This document shows, piece by piece, positions 21,661 through 33,550 of a DNA stretch of 64,000 nt (positions within the stretch are counted from its first letter, which is position 1; each line of letters opens with the position of its first letter). The notes under the pieces were generated by a model, which was not told where the DNA came from, ran no database searches, and saw nothing but the letters and a program-made list of their open reading frames with translations. The position numbers and the translations under genes are program-made. Source of the stretch: Polynucleobacter sp. JS-Safj-400b-B2. GTDB lineage: Bacteria > Pseudomonadota > Gammaproteobacteria > Burkholderiales > Burkholderiaceae. Location: NCBI RefSeq assembly GCF_018881975.1, contig NZ_JACVPJ010000002.1:278693-342692 (forward strand). The letters run 5' to 3'.

Positions 21661-22491
21661 TTAACGTTTTTGACGACGTTGAACGATCATCGAAGTTGTA
21701 CGCTTATTGCGACGTGTACGATAACCTTTGGTTGGAGTGCCCCATGGGGATACAGGTACACGGCCTTCGCCAGTTCTACCTTCACCACCACCGTGTGGGT
21801 GATCTACTGGGTTCATTGCCACACCGCGAACGGTTGGGCGAATACCACGCCAGCGATTTGCACCAGCTTTACCGATAACACGCAAGCTATGCTCTTCGTT
21901 GCCAACTTCGCCAATAGTGGCGCGGCAGTCAATCAGAACACGACGAACTTCACCAGAGCGCAAACGCACTTGAGCGTAAACGCCTTCACGAGCCAACAAT
22001 ACTGCTGAACCACCGGCGGAACGTGCAACTTGCGCACCTTTACCTGGCATGATTTCAACGCAGTGAATGGTGCTACCAACTGGAATATTGCGAATTGGCA
22101 AGTTGTTACCAGACTTGATTGGGGCTTCTGAGCCACTCATCAATGCCTGACCAACAGTCATACCTTTAGCAGCAGGAATGTAGCGACGCTCACCATCAGC
22201 AAACACGATCAATGCAATATTTGCACTGCGGTTTGGATCGTATTCCAAGCGTTCAACTTTTGCTGGAATACCATCTTTGTCGTTGCGTTTGAAATCAACA
22301 ACGCGATAGTGATGCTTATGACCACCACCTTTATGACGGGTAGTGATGTGACCGTTATTGTTACGGCCCGCTTTTTGAAACTGTGGCTCTAACAACGGTG
22401 CAAAAGGTTTACCTTTATGGAGGTCAGGATTGACCACCTTGACCATTGAGCGACGACCTGGTGAGGTCGGTTTTGTCTTCATCAAAGGCAT
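21661..22491 (-). CDS. rplB: 50S ribosomal protein L2
   Basis: 276 residues. Two beta domains plus the extended C-terminal [18 protein letters not shown] loop close to the peptidyl transferase centre, including the conserved histidine. L2 is essential for subunit association. Confidence 0.98.
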   Translation of the reverse strand: MPLMKTKPTSPGRRSMVKVVNPDLHKGKPFAPLLEPQFQKAGRNNNGHITTRHKGGGHKHHYRVVDFKRNDKDGIPAKVERLEYDPNRSANIALIVFADGERRYIPAAKGMTVGQALMSGSEAPIKSGNNLPIRNIPVGSTIHCVEIMPGKGAQVARSAGGSAVLLAREGVYAQVRLRSGEVRRVLIDCRATIGEVGNEEHSLRVIGKAGANRWRGIRPTVRGVAMNPVDHPHGGGEGRTGEGRVPVSPWGTPTKGYRTRRNKRTTSMIVQRRQKR

Positions 22492-22493
22492 GA

Positions 22494-22808
22494 TTAATTC
22501 GCCTCCGCTTCAAAGTTAATTTCTTGACCTGGCTTCAAATTCACATAGGCCTTCTTGGTATGGTCACGACGACCTTCAAAACGGCCATAGCGCTTAGGCT
22601 TACCTTTTTGATTCACGATTTGAACTGAGTCAACTTGCACTTTGAAGAGCAATTCAACTGCTTGTTTAACATCGAGCTTATTTGCGTCGCGGGCTACTTG
22701 AAAAACTACTTGTTCGTTTTTCTCTGCAACCATAGTGGCTTTTTCAGAGATAACCGGTCCAAGTAGAACCTTCATTAGGCTGTGATCGTTTTTACGGACT
22801 TGGCTCAT
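22494..22808 (-). CDS. rplW: 50S ribosomal protein L23
   Basis: 104 residues. [31 protein letters not shown] and the extended [13 protein letters not shown] loop identify L23, docking site for trigger factor, SRP and SecYEG at the tunnel exit. Start overlaps rplD by 4 bases. Confidence 0.97.
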   Translation of the reverse strand: MSQVRKNDHSLMKVLLGPVISEKATMVAEKNEQVVFQVARDANKLDVKQAVELLFKVQVDSVQIVNQKGKPKRYGRFEGRRDHTKKAYVNLKPGQEINFEAEAN

Positions 22809-23425
22809 TTCAGCAACTCCTCAATTTTTGCGATCGCTGCTTTGCTTACCAATACTTTTTTGTATTGAACCAAAGCTAATGGATCAGCGTGCTGTGGCTC
22901 ACATACAGCAACTTTATGCAAGTTACGTGATGCCAAGTACAAATTCTCGCTAACCTGATCAACAATGATCAAGACTGAATCCAAGCCCATTGCTTTAACT
23001 TTGTCAGCTAAAACTTTAGTCTTTGGAGCGTCAAGAGAAAATTGATCAACTACATTCAAACGACCTTCGCGGGCCAACTGAGACAAAATTGATCTCATAC
23101 CAGCGCGGTACATTTTCTTGTTTACTTTTTGGCTGAAATTCTCTTCTGGAGAATTCGGGAATATGCGACCACCTCCACGCCACAGCGGGGAAGAGCTCAT
23201 ACCAGCACGTGCACGACCAGTACCTTTTTGACGCCAAGGCTTCTTGGTTGTGTGCTTAACTTGCTCACGGTCTTTTTGTGCACGGTTACCGCTGCGTGCA
23301 TTTGCTTGGTAAGCCACTACAACTTGGTGTACCAAGGCTTCGTTATATTCACGTTCGAATACTTCTGGTGAAGCTTGTACGCCCGCACCTAAAGTACCGT
23401 TGTCTTGGAAAAGCTTAAGTTCCAT
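22805..23425 (-). CDS. rplD: 50S ribosomal protein L4
   Basis: 206 residues. The tunnel loop ([26 protein letters not shown]) is intact. In E. coli L4 autoregulates the S10 operon through the leader; whether that applies here is unknown, since the visible promoter lies downstream of rpsJ. Confidence 0.97.
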   Translation of the reverse strand: MELKLFQDNGTLGAGVQASPEVFEREYNEALVHQVVVAYQANARSGNRAQKDREQVKHTTKKPWRQKGTGRARAGMSSSPLWRGGGRIFPNSPEENFSQKVNKKMYRAGMRSILSQLAREGRLNVVDQFSLDAPKTKVLADKVKAMGLDSVLIIVDQVSENLYLASRNLHKVAVCEPQHADPLALVQYKKVLVSKAAIAKIEELLK

Positions 23426-23436
23426 ATTCGCTCTCC

Positions 23437-24093
23437 TTATTTCTTCTTCAACGGTGTCTTCACCGCTGGAGTAACAATAACTTTACCGCCTGGGGCACCT
23501 GGAATAGCGCCTTTAACCATGATGAGATTACGTTCTGCATCAATGCGTGCGATGACTAAATTTTGAACTGTACGTGCAACGTCACCCAAGTGACCGGTCA
23601 TACGCTTACCAGGGAAAACGCGACCTGGATCTTGCGCCATACCGATAGAGCCTGGTACGTTATGTGAACGTGAGTTACCGTGGGATGCACGACCAGAAGC
23701 GAAGTGATAACGCTTAATGGTACCTGCGTAGCCCTTACCGATAGACACACCCTGTACGTCCACTTTTTGACCAGCAGTAAATGCAGTGTCAGCAGGAATT
23801 ACTTGTCCTGGCGTCATTTCTGCGATTTTTGCTGCGTCTAATTGGAATTCGTTGAGCCCGTTACCAGCCATCACACCAGCTTTGGCGAAGTGACCAGCCA
23901 TTGCTTTAGTAACGCGAGTAGCTCTACGTGTGCCATGTGCTAACTGGATAGCATCATAGCCATCAGTTGCCTGGGTCTTGATTTGAGCGATTCTGTTGTC
24001 GCTCACGTCAATTACGGTCACAGGGATTGAATCCCCTTCGTCCGTAAATAGACGGGTCATGCCGACCTTGCGGCCGATTAAGCCTAAGCTCAT
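23437..24093 (-). CDS. rplC: 50S ribosomal protein L3
   Basis: L3 starts at the second ATG ([12 protein letters not shown]) because GGAG lies seven bases upstream; the earlier ATG at 24099 is only one base from it. [20 protein letters not shown] carries the glutamine methylated by PrmB in E. coli. L3 is a core assembly initiator reaching the peptidyl transferase centre. It is the first gene after the rpsJ-rplC promoter. Confidence 0.96.
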   Translation of the reverse strand: MSLGLIGRKVGMTRLFTDEGDSIPVTVIDVSDNRIAQIKTQATDGYDAIQLAHGTRRATRVTKAMAGHFAKAGVMAGNGLNEFQLDAAKIAEMTPGQVIPADTAFTAGQKVDVQGVSIGKGYAGTIKRYHFASGRASHGNSRSHNVPGSIGMAQDPGRVFPGKRMTGHLGDVARTVQNLVIARIDAERNLIMVKGAIPGAPGGKVIVTPAVKTPLKKK

Positions 24094-24106
24094 ATTCATG
24101 CTCCAC

Positions 24107-24126
24107 GCCGACTTCGATTGGTCGGC
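24107..24126 (-). promoter_or_regulatory. Stem-loop immediately upstream of the rplC ribosome-binding site
   Basis: Perfect 6-bp GC-rich stem GCCGAC/GTCGGC with an 8-base loop ends two bases before the GGAG of rplC. It could limit ribosome access or be a protein-binding site. No T run follows, so it is not a terminator. Confidence 0.5.
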
Positions 24127-24238
24127 AAAATTAATTTAAGTGATTTACAAGTAAAAGTACTTCTAAATCAATAACTTACAACGTTTTTAGTGCTGATAAA
24201 ACTAAGATTTTCGCCCAAATAATTGAGCGAAGCCTTAG

Positions 24239-24267
24239 ATTCTATCCCGAAAACCCAGTCTTGACAA
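24239..24267 (-). promoter_or_regulatory. Sigma70-type promoter between rpsJ and rplC
   Basis: Minus strand: TTGTCA (24262-24267), 17-base spacer, TAGAAT (24239-24244). The spacer is ideal and both hexamers are close to consensus. It would drive rplC onward with a leader of about 140 bases, making rpsJ the last gene of the upstream transcript. Confidence 0.75.
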
Positions 24268-24290
24268 GCAAAAAGACCGGAAACAACAAA

Positions 24291-24602
24291 TTACTGCAAC
24301 TTAATTTCGACGTCCACACCTGCTGGGAGATCTAATTTCATCAAAGCATCTACAGTTTTCTCTGTAGGATCAACGATATCCATCAAACGGAGATGGGTGC
24401 GGATCTCTAACTGATCACGGGATGTCTTGTTCACGTGTGGTGAACGCAAGATATCAAAACGCTCAATACGGGTTGGCAAAGGTACTGGACCCTTAACAAC
24501 TGCACCAGTACGCTTAGCTGTATCAACGATTTCAGCTGCAGACTGGTCGATTAAACGGTAATCAAATGCTTTAAGGCGAATACGAATTTTTTGGTTTTGC
24601 AT
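24291..24602 (-). CDS. rpsJ: 30S ribosomal protein S10 (NusE)
   Basis: 103 residues. [19 protein letters not shown] and [29 protein letters not shown] are the family pattern. S10 is also NusE, which with NusB binds boxA RNA during rRNA antitermination. A 191-base gap with its own promoter separates it from rplC, and a strong hairpin separates it from tufA. Confidence 0.97.
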   Translation of the reverse strand: MQNQKIRIRLKAFDYRLIDQSAAEIVDTAKRTGAVVKGPVPLPTRIERFDILRSPHVNKTSRDQLEIRTHLRLMDIVDPTEKTVDALMKLDLPAGVDVEIKLQ

Positions 24603-24653
24603 ATTAATTCCAAAGAGCGTTGTGGTGCTGCCACGTTATACATCTAAAGAGCT

Positions 24654-24682
24654 CGGTGACATCAGCAGCACTGATGTCACCG
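24654..24682 (-). promoter_or_regulatory. Strong 12-bp stem-loop between tufA and rpsJ
   Basis: Perfect stem CGGTGACATCAG/CTGATGTCACCG with a 5-base loop. On the minus strand it is followed by AGCTCTTTA rather than a T run, so termination would be partial at best. It lies in the 133-base tufA-rpsJ gap and may be a processing site or attenuator. Confidence 0.5.
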
Positions 24683-24735
24683 GTTAGCAAACCGCTAAAT
24701 ATTATTTACTTCCACTACCTGAATCTATTTACTAC

Positions 24736-25926
24736 TTAAGCCAAAATCTTTGCAACCACACCGGCGCCAACAGTACGGCCACCTTCACGGATCGCAAAAC
24801 GTAAACCTTCTTCCATCGCGATTGGAGCGATGAGCTTTACGGTAATCGAAACGTTATCACCAGGCATCACCATTTCTTTGTCTTTTGGCAACTCGATTGA
24901 ACCAGTTACGTCCGTTGTACGGAAGTAAAACTGTGGACGATAGTTGTTAAAGAATGGAGTATGACGACCACCTTCGTCTTTACCCAAGATGTAAACCTCG
25001 GCTGTAAAGTGAGTATGTGGGGTGATTGAACCTGGCTTAGCCAATACTTGGCCGCGCTCAACTTCTTCACGTTTTGTACCACGTAACAAGATACCAACGT
25101 TATCGCCTGCTTGACCTTGGTCGAGCAATTTGCGGAACATTTCAACACCAGTACAAGTTGTCTTGAGTGTTGGCTTGATACCAATGATTTCGATCTCTTC
25201 ACCAACTTTAACGATACCGCGCTCGATACGGCCTGTAACTACAGTACCGCGACCAGAGATAGAGAACACGTCTTCTACTGGCATCAAGAAGGCGCCATCA
25301 ACAGCACGTTCTGGAGTAGGAATAAAGGTATCTAATGCTTCAGCCAATTTCATGATGGCTTCTTTACCCAATGGGCCTTCGTCGCCTTCAAGGGCTAACT
25401 TAGCAGAACCACGAACGATTGGTGTGTCATCACCAGGGAATTTGTATTTAGATAAAAGCTCACGAACTTCCATTTCTACGAGCTCTAACAACTCTTCGTC
25501 ATCAACCATGTCGCACTTGTTCAGGAACACGATGATGTAAGGAACACCCACTTGGCGTGCCAAGAGGATGTGTTCACGAGTTTGTGGCATTGGGCCGTCA
25601 GCAGCAGAGCAAACTAAAATTGCGCCGTCCATCTGAGCAGCACCAGTAATCATGTTCTTAACGTAGTCAGCATGTCCTGGGCAATCAACGTGTGCATAGT
25701 GACGGTTTGCTGTCTCGTACTCAACGTGTGCTGTATTAATCGTAATACCGCGTGCTTTTTCTTCTGGAGCAGCATCGATCTGATCGTATGCTTTAGCTTC
25801 GCCACCGAATGCTTTAGAAAGCACGGTTGCAATTGCTGCTGTCAATGTGGTTTTACCGTGGTCAACGTGACCGATGGTGCCTACGTTTACGTGCGGTTTT
25901 GTCCGCTCGAATTTTTCTTTTGCCAT
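24736..25926 (-). CDS. tufA: Elongation factor Tu (copy A, str operon)
   Basis: 396 residues; carries aminoacyl-tRNA to the ribosome as a GTPase. G1 [10 protein letters not shown]3 [13 protein letters not shown]4 NKCDM and G5 [12 protein letters not shown] region are present, then beta-barrel domains 2 and 3. It is the last gene of rpsL-rpsG-fusA-tufA. The translation equals that of the second copy at 41551-42741, and even the out-of-frame translations match, so the DNA seems identical as well. Confidence 0.98.
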   Translation of the reverse strand: MAKEKFERTKPHVNVGTIGHVDHGKTTLTAAIATVLSKAFGGEAKAYDQIDAAPEEKARGITINTAHVEYETANRHYAHVDCPGHADYVKNMITGAAQMDGAILVCSAADGPMPQTREHILLARQVGVPYIIVFLNKCDMVDDEELLELVEMEVRELLSKYKFPGDDTPIVRGSAKLALEGDEGPLGKEAIMKLAEALDTFIPTPERAVDGAFLMPVEDVFSISGRGTVVTGRIERGIVKVGEEIEIIGIKPTLKTTCTGVEMFRKLLDQGQAGDNVGILLRGTKREEVERGQVLAKPGSITPHTHFTAEVYILGKDEGGRHTPFFNNYRPQFYFRTTDVTGSIELPKDKEMVMPGDNVSITVKLIAPIAMEEGLRFAIREGGRTVGAGVVAKILA

Positions 25927-25977
25927 TTTTAATCTGCCTTCTTTAGCTAGTCAATATTCAAAATTAATGTGGATAAA

Positions 25978-28080
25978 TTACTTCGCTTTAGCAGCCATGA
26001 CTGCTTCAGCAACGTTCTTCGGTGCTTCGGAATAATGCTTAAATTCCATGGTGTAGGTAGCGCGACCTTGGGTCAACGAGCGCAAGCCAGTTGAGTAACC
26101 AAACATCTCTGCCAACGGCACTTCAGCGCGAACAATCTTACCGCCGCCTGGAATGTCATCCATACCTTGCAAAATACCGCGACGGGATGAGAGGTCACCC
26201 ATTACGTTACCCATGAAATCTTCTGGTGTTTCAACTTCAACAGCCATCATCGGCTCAAGCAACACTGGGGATGCTTTACGCATACCGTCTTTGAATGCCA
26301 TTGAGCCTGCCATCTTAAATGCGTTTTCATTGGAGTCAACGTCATGGTATGAACCGAAGAACAATGTAGCTTTGATATCTACAACTGGATAGCCAGCCAA
26401 AATACCGGAATTCAATGTTTCGATAATTCCTTTTTCTACTGCAGGGATGTATTCACGTGGAACTACACCACCTTTAATAGCGTCAACGAATTCAAAACCT
26501 TTGCCTGGGGCTTGTGGCTCTAACTTCAATACCACGTGACCGTATTGACCACGACCACCAGACTGCTTAACGAATTTCCCTTCGATCTCTTCGCAAACTT
26601 TGCGAATGGTTTCGCGATAAGCAACTTGTGGCTTACCAACAGTTGCCTCAACGCTGAACTCACGCTTCATACGGTCAACCAAAATTTCCAAGTGGAGCTC
26701 GCCCATACCGGAAATAATTGTCTGGCCTGATTCTTCGTCAGTCTTCACACGGAAAGAAGGATCTTCTTGCGCCAAGCGATTCAAAGCAAGACCCATTTTT
26801 TCTTGGTCAGCCTTAGTCTTTGGCTCTACAGCTTGTGAAATCACTGGCTCTGGGAATACCATGCGCTCCAAAATCACGATGCTATCTGGATCACATAATG
26901 TTTCACCAGTAGTTGCGTCTTTTAGGCCTACTGCTGCAGCGATATCGCCAGCATAAACTTCTTTAATTTCTTCACGTTGGTTAGCATGCATCTGCAACAA
27001 ACGTCCAACACGCTCTTTTTTGCCCTTAATTGGGTTGTAGATTGTGTCGCCAGATTTCATTACACCTGAGTAAACGCGGAAGAAAATGAGCTGGCCAACG
27101 AATGGGTCAGTCATGATCTTAAATGCCAATGCAGAAAACTTAGCATTATCAGACGCTTCACGTGTTGCAGGTGTGCCGTCTTCTAATTCACAAGGAACTG
27201 GTGGAACATCCAATGGGGATGGCAACAGCTCAACTACTGCGTCCAACATCGCCTGAACACCTTTGTTTTTGAAAGCGGTTCCGCACAACATTGGAACGAT
27301 TTCATTGGCAATAGTGCGTTGACGCAATGCTGCTTTAATTTCTTCTTCGGTCAAGCCTTCGCCGCCGAGATACTTTTCCATCAACTCTTCTGAGCTTTCA
27401 GCAGCAGCTTCGAGCATCTTCTCGCGCCACTCTTCAGCAGAAGCTTGTAATTCAGCAGGAATATCTTCGTAGGTAAACTTAGTACCTTGTGAGGCTTCAT
27501 CCCAATAGATGGCCTTCATCTTTACTAAGTCTACAACGCCCTTGAAGTTTTCTTCTGCGCCGATTGGAATTTGAATCAAGATAGGATTTGCTTTGAGGCG
27601 AGTCTTCATTTGGTCATAAACCTTGAAGAAGTTCGCACCGGTACGGTCCATCTTGTTTACGAATGCCAAACGTGGAACTTGATACTTGTTCGCTTGACGC
27701 CAAACAGTTTCGGATTGTGGCTGCACACCACCTACCGCACAGTAAACCATGCAAGCACCATCCAACACGCGCATTGAACGCTCAACTTCAATAGTGAAGT
27801 CTACGTGTCCTGGGGTATCAATAATATTGATACGGTGCTCTGGAAAATTACCAGCCATACCCTTCCAGAACGTTGTAGTAGCAGCAGAAGTAATCGTGAT
27901 ACCACGCTCTTGCTCTTGCTCCATCCAGTCCATGGTTGCAGCGCCGTCATGTACTTCACCGATCTTGTGATTAACACCGGTGTAGAACAGAACGCGTTCC
28001 GTAGTTGTTGTCTTACCTGCGTCAATGTGCGCAGAAATACCGATATTGCGGTATTTGTCGATAGGGGTTTTACGTGCCAC
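25978..28080 (-). CDS. fusA: Elongation factor G
   Basis: 700 residues; catalyses GTP-driven translocation. G1 [14 protein letters not shown]3 [10 protein letters not shown]4 NKMDR and the five-domain length fit the canonical EF-G1. Preceded by rpsG (27 bases), followed by tufA. Many betaproteobacteria have a second EF-G elsewhere; this is the str-operon copy. Confidence 0.98.
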   Translation of the reverse strand: MARKTPIDKYRNIGISAHIDAGKTTTTERVLFYTGVNHKIGEVHDGAATMDWMEQEQERGITITSAATTTFWKGMAGNFPEHRINIIDTPGHVDFTIEVERSMRVLDGACMVYCAVGGVQPQSETVWRQANKYQVPRLAFVNKMDRTGANFFKVYDQMKTRLKANPILIQIPIGAEENFKGVVDLVKMKAIYWDEASQGTKFTYEDIPAELQASAEEWREKMLEAAAESSEELMEKYLGGEGLTEEEIKAALRQRTIANEIVPMLCGTAFKNKGVQAMLDAVVELLPSPLDVPPVPCELEDGTPATREASDNAKFSALAFKIMTDPFVGQLIFFRVYSGVMKSGDTIYNPIKGKKERVGRLLQMHANQREEIKEVYAGDIAAAVGLKDATTGETLCDPDSIVILERMVFPEPVISQAVEPKTKADQEKMGLALNRLAQEDPSFRVKTDEESGQTIISGMGELHLEILVDRMKREFSVEATVGKPQVAYRETIRKVCEEIEGKFVKQSGGRGQYGHVVLKLEPQAPGKGFEFVDAIKGGVVPREYIPAVEKGIIETLNSGILAGYPVVDIKATLFFGSYHDVDSNENAFKMAGSMAFKDGMRKASPVLLEPMMAVEVETPEDFMGNVMGDLSSRRGILQGMDDIPGGGKIVRAEVPLAEMFGYSTGLRSLTQGRATYTMEFKHYSEAPKNVAEAVMAAKAK

Positions 28081-28107
28081 TGTTGGTGCCTTTTCTTGAC
28101 TATTTGA

Positions 28108-28578
28108 TTAGAAGCGGAAATGTGAGAAAGCTTTGTTAGCTTCTGCCATACGGTGAACTTCTTCACGCTTCTTCATTGCTCCGCCGCGACCTTCTGCAGC
28201 TTCTAATAATTCGTTGGCCAAACGTTGAGCCATAGATTTCTCACCGCGCTTTTTAGCAGCTTCGCGCACCCAGCGCATTGCCAAAGCAGAACGGCGTGAT
28301 GGGCGAACTTCAACAGGAACCTGGTAGTTAGCGCCACCAACACGACGGCTCTTCACCTCAACCATTGGCTTAACGTTGCCCATAGCTGTTGAGAAAATTT
28401 CGAGTGGTTCTTTGTTTGCTTTTTTCTCGATGTGATCAAAGGCACCGTAAACGATACGCTCTGCAACCGATTTCTTGCCGTCCAACATGAGGACGTTCAT
28501 GAATTTAGCTACTTCTACATTACCGAATTTTGGATCCGGCAAAATTTCCCGTTTGGGAACTTCACGACGACGTGGCAT
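28108..28578 (-). CDS. rpsG: 30S ribosomal protein S7
   Basis: 156 residues. [20 protein letters not shown], the basic helices ([19 protein letters not shown]) and a C-terminal FSHFRF. S7 nucleates the 30S head. A 150-base gap (28579-28728) separates it from rpsL; in E. coli the equivalent, shorter gap is where S7 represses the operon. The gap here has no ORF and no long stem that I can see. Confidence 0.97.
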   Translation of the reverse strand: MPRRREVPKREILPDPKFGNVEVAKFMNVLMLDGKKSVAERIVYGAFDHIEKKANKEPLEIFSTAMGNVKPMVEVKSRRVGGANYQVPVEVRPSRRSALAMRWVREAAKKRGEKSMAQRLANELLEAAEGRGGAMKKREEVHRMAEANKAFSHFRF

Positions 28579-28728
28579 AACTACTCCTTCAGTTCAGTTA
28601 GGGGCGACCCACATGGATCACCCGCTCCGGTTGCCCTACTATCTAAGAAGATTCTTAGACGGAACAACCACTTACTTGTCTTTTAAGTCTGACAAACGAA
28701 GACTTGCTGCAAATACTTTAAGTTGCTA

Positions 28729-29109
28729 TTAAGCAGCTTTTTTAGCGCGCTTAGCACCGTACTTGGAACGTGATTGCTTACGGTCTTTAACGCCTTGCAA
28801 GTCAAGTGAGCCACGAACGATGTGATAACGAACACCTGGCAAATCCTTTACACGACCACCACGGATTAACACTACTGAGTGCTCCTGGAGGTTATGGCCT
28901 TCACCACCAATGTATGAAATGACTTCAAAACCATTGGTTAAGCGAACTTTAGCTACTTTACGCAGCGCAGAGTTAGGCTTTTTAGGAGTAGTGGTGTACA
29001 CACGTGTACAAACACCACGGCGCTGCGGACTGTTTTCCAGTGCAGGGCTCTTGCTTTTAACGATCAGCCTGGATCTTGGCTTACGTATTAATTGATTAAT
29101 TGTTGGCAT
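28729..29109 (-). CDS. rpsL: 30S ribosomal protein S12
   Basis: 126 residues, decoding-centre protein. The two lysines whose change gives streptomycin resistance are present in [13 protein letters not shown] and [12 protein letters not shown], so the protein looks wild type. First gene of the str operon, 98 bases downstream of the predicted start of transcription. Confidence 0.98.
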   Translation of the reverse strand: MPTINQLIRKPRSRLIVKSKSPALENSPQRRGVCTRVYTTTPKKPNSALRKVAKVRLTNGFEVISYIGGEGHNLQEHSVVLIRGGRVKDLPGVRYHIVRGSLDLQGVKDRKQSRSKYGAKRAKKAA

Positions 29110-29213
29110 AAAATAGCTCGGTTAGTACTTCTTTGTTGCTTTTTTTAAGAAAATCAATGACTTAGAGAATTTCTAGGTCAAAAAGACCCTCTTCTGAATC
29201 AGTAGAACTCAGC

Positions 29214-29242
29214 ATTCTAGCTTGGCCAGCCTTTTCCGTCAA
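29214..29242 (-). promoter_or_regulatory. Strong sigma70 promoter of the str operon (rpsL)
   Basis: Minus strand: TTGACG (29237-29242), 17-base spacer, TAGAAT (29214-29219). It sits directly downstream of the rpoC terminator, so rpsL-rpsG-fusA-tufA-rpsJ is an independent transcription unit. Confidence 0.85.
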
Positions 29243-29252
29243 CCAAATGGGG

Positions 29253-29276
29253 AAAAAACTGGCCATTTCTGGCCAG
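29253..29276 (-). terminator. Rho-independent terminator after rpoC
   Basis: Minus strand: CTGGCCA, GAAA tetraloop, TGGCCAG, then TTTTTT. A textbook terminator 11 bases past the rpoC stop codon. Confidence 0.95.
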
Positions 29277-29286
29277 AATTACCAAA

Positions 29287-32200
29287 TTAGCTCGGATCAG
29301 CCTCCCCAGCAGGAGCAACGACTTCAGCCTCAATTTCTACAGGCATATTGGCCATTGCTTCCTCTTCGGCGGCAATCATTTGAGCGCGGTCACGCTCGAA
29401 TTGCTCTCTGACCTTGCGTGCACGGCGATAAGACAAGCCGGTACCAGCAGGGATCAGACGACCAATAATGACGTTTTCCTTGAGGCCACGGAGTGTATCG
29501 GTCTTGCCCATAATGGCGGCTTCGGTCAATACACGGGTGGTTTCTTGGAAAGAAGCCGCTGAAATGAAGCTGTCTGTCGACAAGGATGCTTTAGTAATAC
29601 CCAACAGTACGTTTTCGAACTGGGCTGGGCGCTTACCTGCGGCAATCACTAAATCGTTAGCGTCATACAGTTTTGAACGCTCAACTTGCTCACCAGTGAT
29701 GTAGGCAGTATCGCCACCATCAGTGATCTGCACACGACGCAACATTTGACGCACGATCACTTCAATGTGCTTGTCATTAATCTTCACGCCTTGCAAACGG
29801 TAAACGTCTTGAACTTCATCAACGATGTAGATCGCCAACTCTTCAATACCTCTGAGAGTCAAAATGTCATGTGGATCAGCAGGGCCTTCCACAATCATCT
29901 CACCCTTGTTCACAACTTGACCGTCATGAACGAGAACTTGCTTCTCTTTTGGAATCAAGAATTCATTGGCTTCGCCATCCATATCGGTAATGACCAAACG
30001 CTGTTTACCTTTGGTTTCTTTACCGAAGGAAACGGTTCCAGTAACTTTCGCCAGTACAGCTGCATCTTTTGGTGAACGTGCTTCGAACAATTCTGCAACG
30101 CGTGGCAAACCACCGGTAATGTCGCGAGTCTTCTGTGATTCGATTGGAATACGTGCCAATACTTCACCAACTTCGACCTTCTGACCATCTTTAACAGTAA
30201 TCAAAGCGCCTACTTGGAGGCCAATGTTTACAGGGTGATCAGTACCGGCGATCATGACTTCGTTACCCTTGTCATCAACCAAGTTGATCATTGGGCGAAC
30301 GCCTTTGCTTGCAGCAGAGCGACGTTTGCCGTCAATCACCACCAAAGTGGACAGACCAGTAACTTCGTCAACCTGCTTAGCAACGGTGACGCCTTCTTCA
30401 ACGTTATCAAAGCGAGCGATACCCGCGTACTCAGAAATAATCGGACGTGTTAATGGATCCCATGTCGCCAAGCTTGCGCCAGCCTTAACAGCAGCATCTT
30501 CTTTCAACAAGAGAGTTGCACCGTAAGGTACTTTATGACGCTCGCGCTCACGACCATTCTCGTCAACGATCAAGGCTTCACCAGAACGTGAAATCACGAT
30601 CTGCTCACCCTTGGCGTTCTTCACAACACGCATCGTGCCAGAGAACTTCAAAGCACCGTTAGATTTGGCTTCAATATTGCTTGCAACCAAAGCACGTGAC
30701 GCTGCACCACCAATGTGGAAGGTACGCATCGTCAACTGTGTGCCTGGCTCACCGATGGACTGAGCAGCGATAACACCAACTGCTTCACCAACGTTCACCA
30801 AACCACCGCGACCTAGATCGCGTCCGTAGCACTTAGCGCATAAGCCAAAGCGGGTTAAGCAAGACAATACTGTGCGAACTTTAACTTCGTCGATACCCAA
30901 TGCCACGATTTGATCAACATGATCTTCGTCAAGCAATGTGTCATTCGGAACAATGACTTCTTGTGTATCAGGGTGAACGATGTCACCGATACATACACGA
31001 CCCAAAATACGATCGCGCAATGCTTCGATAATTTCGCCGCCTTCAACCAGCGCCTTCATTGTTACGCCAGAAGTTGCGCCGCAATCATCTTCAATCACCA
31101 CGAGATCTTGAGTAACGTCGCACAAACGACGTGTCAAGTAGCCAGAGTTCGCTGTCTTCAACGCGGTATCAGCAAGACCTTTACGAGCACCGTGGGTTGA
31201 AATGAAGTACTGTAATACGTTCAAGCCTTCACGGAAGTTCGCAGTAATTGGGGTTTCAATGATCGAGCCATCAGGCTTAGCCATCAAACCACGCATACCA
31301 GCCAACTGGCGAATCTGCGCTGCAGATCCACGCGCACCAGAATCCGCCATCATGTAGATAGAGTTAAAGGATTCTTGACGCACAGTCTTACCGTTACGGT
31401 CGAGTACGTCAACGTGTGACAACTCGTCCATCATTGCCTTACCAACTTGGTCGCCTGCTGCACCCCAAATATCAACCACGTTGTTATAACGCTCTTGATT
31501 GGTTACGAGACCTGACATGAACTGCTTGTCATACTCTTTAACCTTGGCAGAAGCCTCGGTGATGATGCGCTCTTTAGAGGTCGGGATCAACATATCGTCG
31601 ATCGCAACTGAGATACCAGCATTGGTAGCCAAGTGGAAACCAGACTGCAAGAGGCGGTCAGCAAAAATAACCGTTTCACGCAATCCACACTTACGGAATG
31701 AAGTGTTGATCAAGCGTGAAATTTCTTTTTTCTTCAAGGGCTTGTTAATTTCCTCGAAAGACATGCCTTTAGGCAAAATCTCAGACAAGATTGCACGGCC
31801 AACTGATGTTTGATAGATCTTGGTCTTTTCAGCAAAACGGGCATCGCCCTCTGCCTTCTTGTCCACAATCTCAAACTCAGTAATACGAACAGCAACACGA
31901 GAAGCCAATTCAACTTGACCTGCTTCGTATGCACGTACTACTTCAGTAATGTTAGCGAAGACCATGCCTTCGCCTTTACCGTTGATCTTGTCACGTGTAG
32001 CGTAGTACAGACCCAACACCACGTCCTGTGAAGGAACGATTGATGGCTCGCCGTTAGCTGGGAACAATACGTTGTTCGAAGCCAACATCAATGTACGTGC
32101 TTCCATTTGCGCTTCGAGCGACAAAGGAACGTGAACCGCCATTTGGTCACCGTCAAAGTCCGCGTTAAATGCCGCGCAGACTAATGGGTGCAATTGGATT

Positions 32201-33549
32201 GCTTTACCTTCAATCAGCATTGGCTCGAAAGCCTGAATACCAAGACGGTGCAACGTAGGTGCACGGTTCAACATGATTGGATGTTCACGAATCACTTCTT
32301 CGAGAATGTCCCAAACGATTGGAGTCTGGCTTTCAACTTCTTTCTTTGCAGCCTTGATGGTGGTTGCAATTCCTAAAGTCTCAAGCTTGTTGAAAATAAA
32401 TGGCTTGAACAACTCCAAGGCCATCAATTTTGGTAAGCCGCACTGATGCAATTTCAATGTAGGGCCAACCACGATAACTGAACGACCAGAGTAGTCAACA
32501 CGTTTACCCAACAAGTTTTGACGGAAACGACCGCTCTTACCTTTAATCATCTCAGCCAAGGACTTGAGAGGACGCTTGTTAGCACCAGTCATAGCCTTAC
32601 CGCGACGACCGTTGTCGAGCAATGAGTCAACCGCTTCTTGCAACATCCGTTTTTCGTTACGAACGATGATCTCTGGTGCGCGCAACTCTAACAAACGCTT
32701 CAAACGGTTGTTACGGTTGATTACACGACGATAGAGGTCGTTCAAATCGGAGGTAGCAAAGCGACCGCCATCCAATGGCACCAATGGGCGCAATTCAGGT
32801 GGCAATACTGGCAACACTTCCATGATCATCCAGTCAGGCTTAATACCTGAAGTCTGGAACGCCTCGAGCACTTTTAAGCGCTTAGCGTATTTCTTGATCT
32901 TGGCATCGCTACCAGTAGCTTTTAAATCAGCACGAATGGTCTCTACTTCACGATCGATATCAATCGAACGCAAGAGATCACGAATACCTTCCGCGCCCAT
33001 GATGGCCGTAAATGCGCCGTCACCATACTCTTCAGTCTTGGCAATGTATTCGTCCTCAGACATGATCTGACCACGCTTCATCGCGCCTTCAGGAGTCATG
33101 CCAGGATCAACCACTACATATGCTTCAAAGTAGAGAACGCGCTCGATATCACGCAATGTCATATCGAGAACCATGCCCAAACGGGATGGCAAGGACTTCA
33201 AGAACCAGATGTGCGCTACAGGGGCTGCCAACTCAATGTGGCCCATACGCTCACGACGTACCTTGGCGAGAGTAACTTCAACACCGCACTTCTCGCAGAT
33301 TACGCCACGGAACTTTAAGCGCTTGTACTTGCCGCATAAGCACTCGTAGTCTTTGGTTGGTCCAAAAATCTTGGCGCAGAACAAACCATCACGCTCGGGC
33401 TTAAAAGTCCGGTAGTTGATGGTTTCTGGTTTGCGTACTTCACCAAAAGACCATGAGCGAATTTTCTCAGGAGATGCGAGACCAATTTTGATGACATCAA
33501 ACTGCTCTTCGCCCTGCGTTTGCTTAAATAAATCGAGCAATGCTTTCAT
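29287..33549 (-). CDS. rpoC: DNA-directed RNA polymerase subunit beta-prime
   Basis: 1420 residues from [10 protein letters not shown]; the frame is open nine codons further upstream but that start would lie within rpoB. The N-terminal zinc site ([11 protein letters not shown]...CEKCGVEV), the catalytic [12 protein letters not shown] binding two magnesium ions, the second zinc cluster ([16 protein letters not shown]) and the bridge-helix/trigger-loop region ([16 protein letters not shown]) are all present. It starts 2 bases after the rpoB stop, so translation is coupled. A terminator follows. Confidence 0.98.
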   Translation of the reverse strand: MKALLDLFKQTQGEEQFDVIKIGLASPEKIRSWSFGEVRKPETINYRTFKPERDGLFCAKIFGPTKDYECLCGKYKRLKFRGVICEKCGVEVTLAKVRRERMGHIELAAPVAHIWFLKSLPSRLGMVLDMTLRDIERVLYFEAYVVVDPGMTPEGAMKRGQIMSEDEYIAKTEEYGDGAFTAIMGAEGIRDLLRSIDIDREVETIRADLKATGSDAKIKKYAKRLKVLEAFQTSGIKPDWMIMEVLPVLPPELRPLVPLDGGRFATSDLNDLYRRVINRNNRLKRLLELRAPEIIVRNEKRMLQEAVDSLLDNGRRGKAMTGANKRPLKSLAEMIKGKSGRFRQNLLGKRVDYSGRSVIVVGPTLKLHQCGLPKLMALELFKPFIFNKLETLGIATTIKAAKKEVESQTPIVWDILEEVIREHPIMLNRAPTLHRLGIQAFEPMLIEGKAIQLHPLVCAAFNADFDGDQMAVHVPLSLEAQMEARTLMLASNNVLFPANGEPSIVPSQDVVLGLYYATRDKINGKGEGMVFANITEVVRAYEAGQVELASRVAVRITEFEIVDKKAEGDARFAEKTKIYQTSVGRAILSEILPKGMSFEEINKPLKKKEISRLINTSFRKCGLRETVIFADRLLQSGFHLATNAGISVAIDDMLIPTSKERIITEASAKVKEYDKQFMSGLVTNQERYNNVVDIWGAAGDQVGKAMMDELSHVDVLDRNGKTVRQESFNSIYMMADSGARGSAAQIRQLAGMRGLMAKPDGSIIETPITANFREGLNVLQYFISTHGARKGLADTALKTANSGYLTRRLCDVTQDLVVIEDDCGATSGVTMKALVEGGEIIEALRDRILGRVCIGDIVHPDTQEVIVPNDTLLDEDHVDQIVALGIDEVKVRTVLSCLTRFGLCAKCYGRDLGRGGLVNVGEAVGVIAAQSIGEPGTQLTMRTFHIGGAASRALVASNIEAKSNGALKFSGTMRVVKNAKGEQIVISRSGEALIVDENGRERERHKVPYGATLLLKEDAAVKAGASLATWDPLTRPIISEYAGIARFDNVEEGVTVAKQVDEVTGLSTLVVIDGKRRSAASKGVRPMINLVDDKGNEVMIAGTDHPVNIGLQVGALITVKDGQKVEVGEVLARIPIESQKTRDITGGLPRVAELFEARSPKDAAVLAKVTGTVSFGKETKGKQRLVITDMDGEANEFLIPKEKQVLVHDGQVVNKGEMIVEGPADPHDILTLRGIEELAIYIVDEVQDVYRLQGVKINDKHIEVIVRQMLRRVQITDGGDTAYITGEQVERSKLYDANDLVIAAGKRPAQFENVLLGITKASLSTDSFISAASFQETTRVLTEAAIMGKTDTLRGLKENVIIGRLIPAGTGLSYRRARKVREQFERDRAQMIAAEEEAMANMPVEIEAEVVAPAGEADPS

Positions 33550-33550
33550 A

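Noticed and set aside
21547..22008. 153-codon plus-strand frame opposite rplB and rpsS
   Set aside because: It is antisense to two clear ribosomal protein genes, lacks a ribosome-binding site and is low in complexity (Thr-rich), as expected of a shadow.
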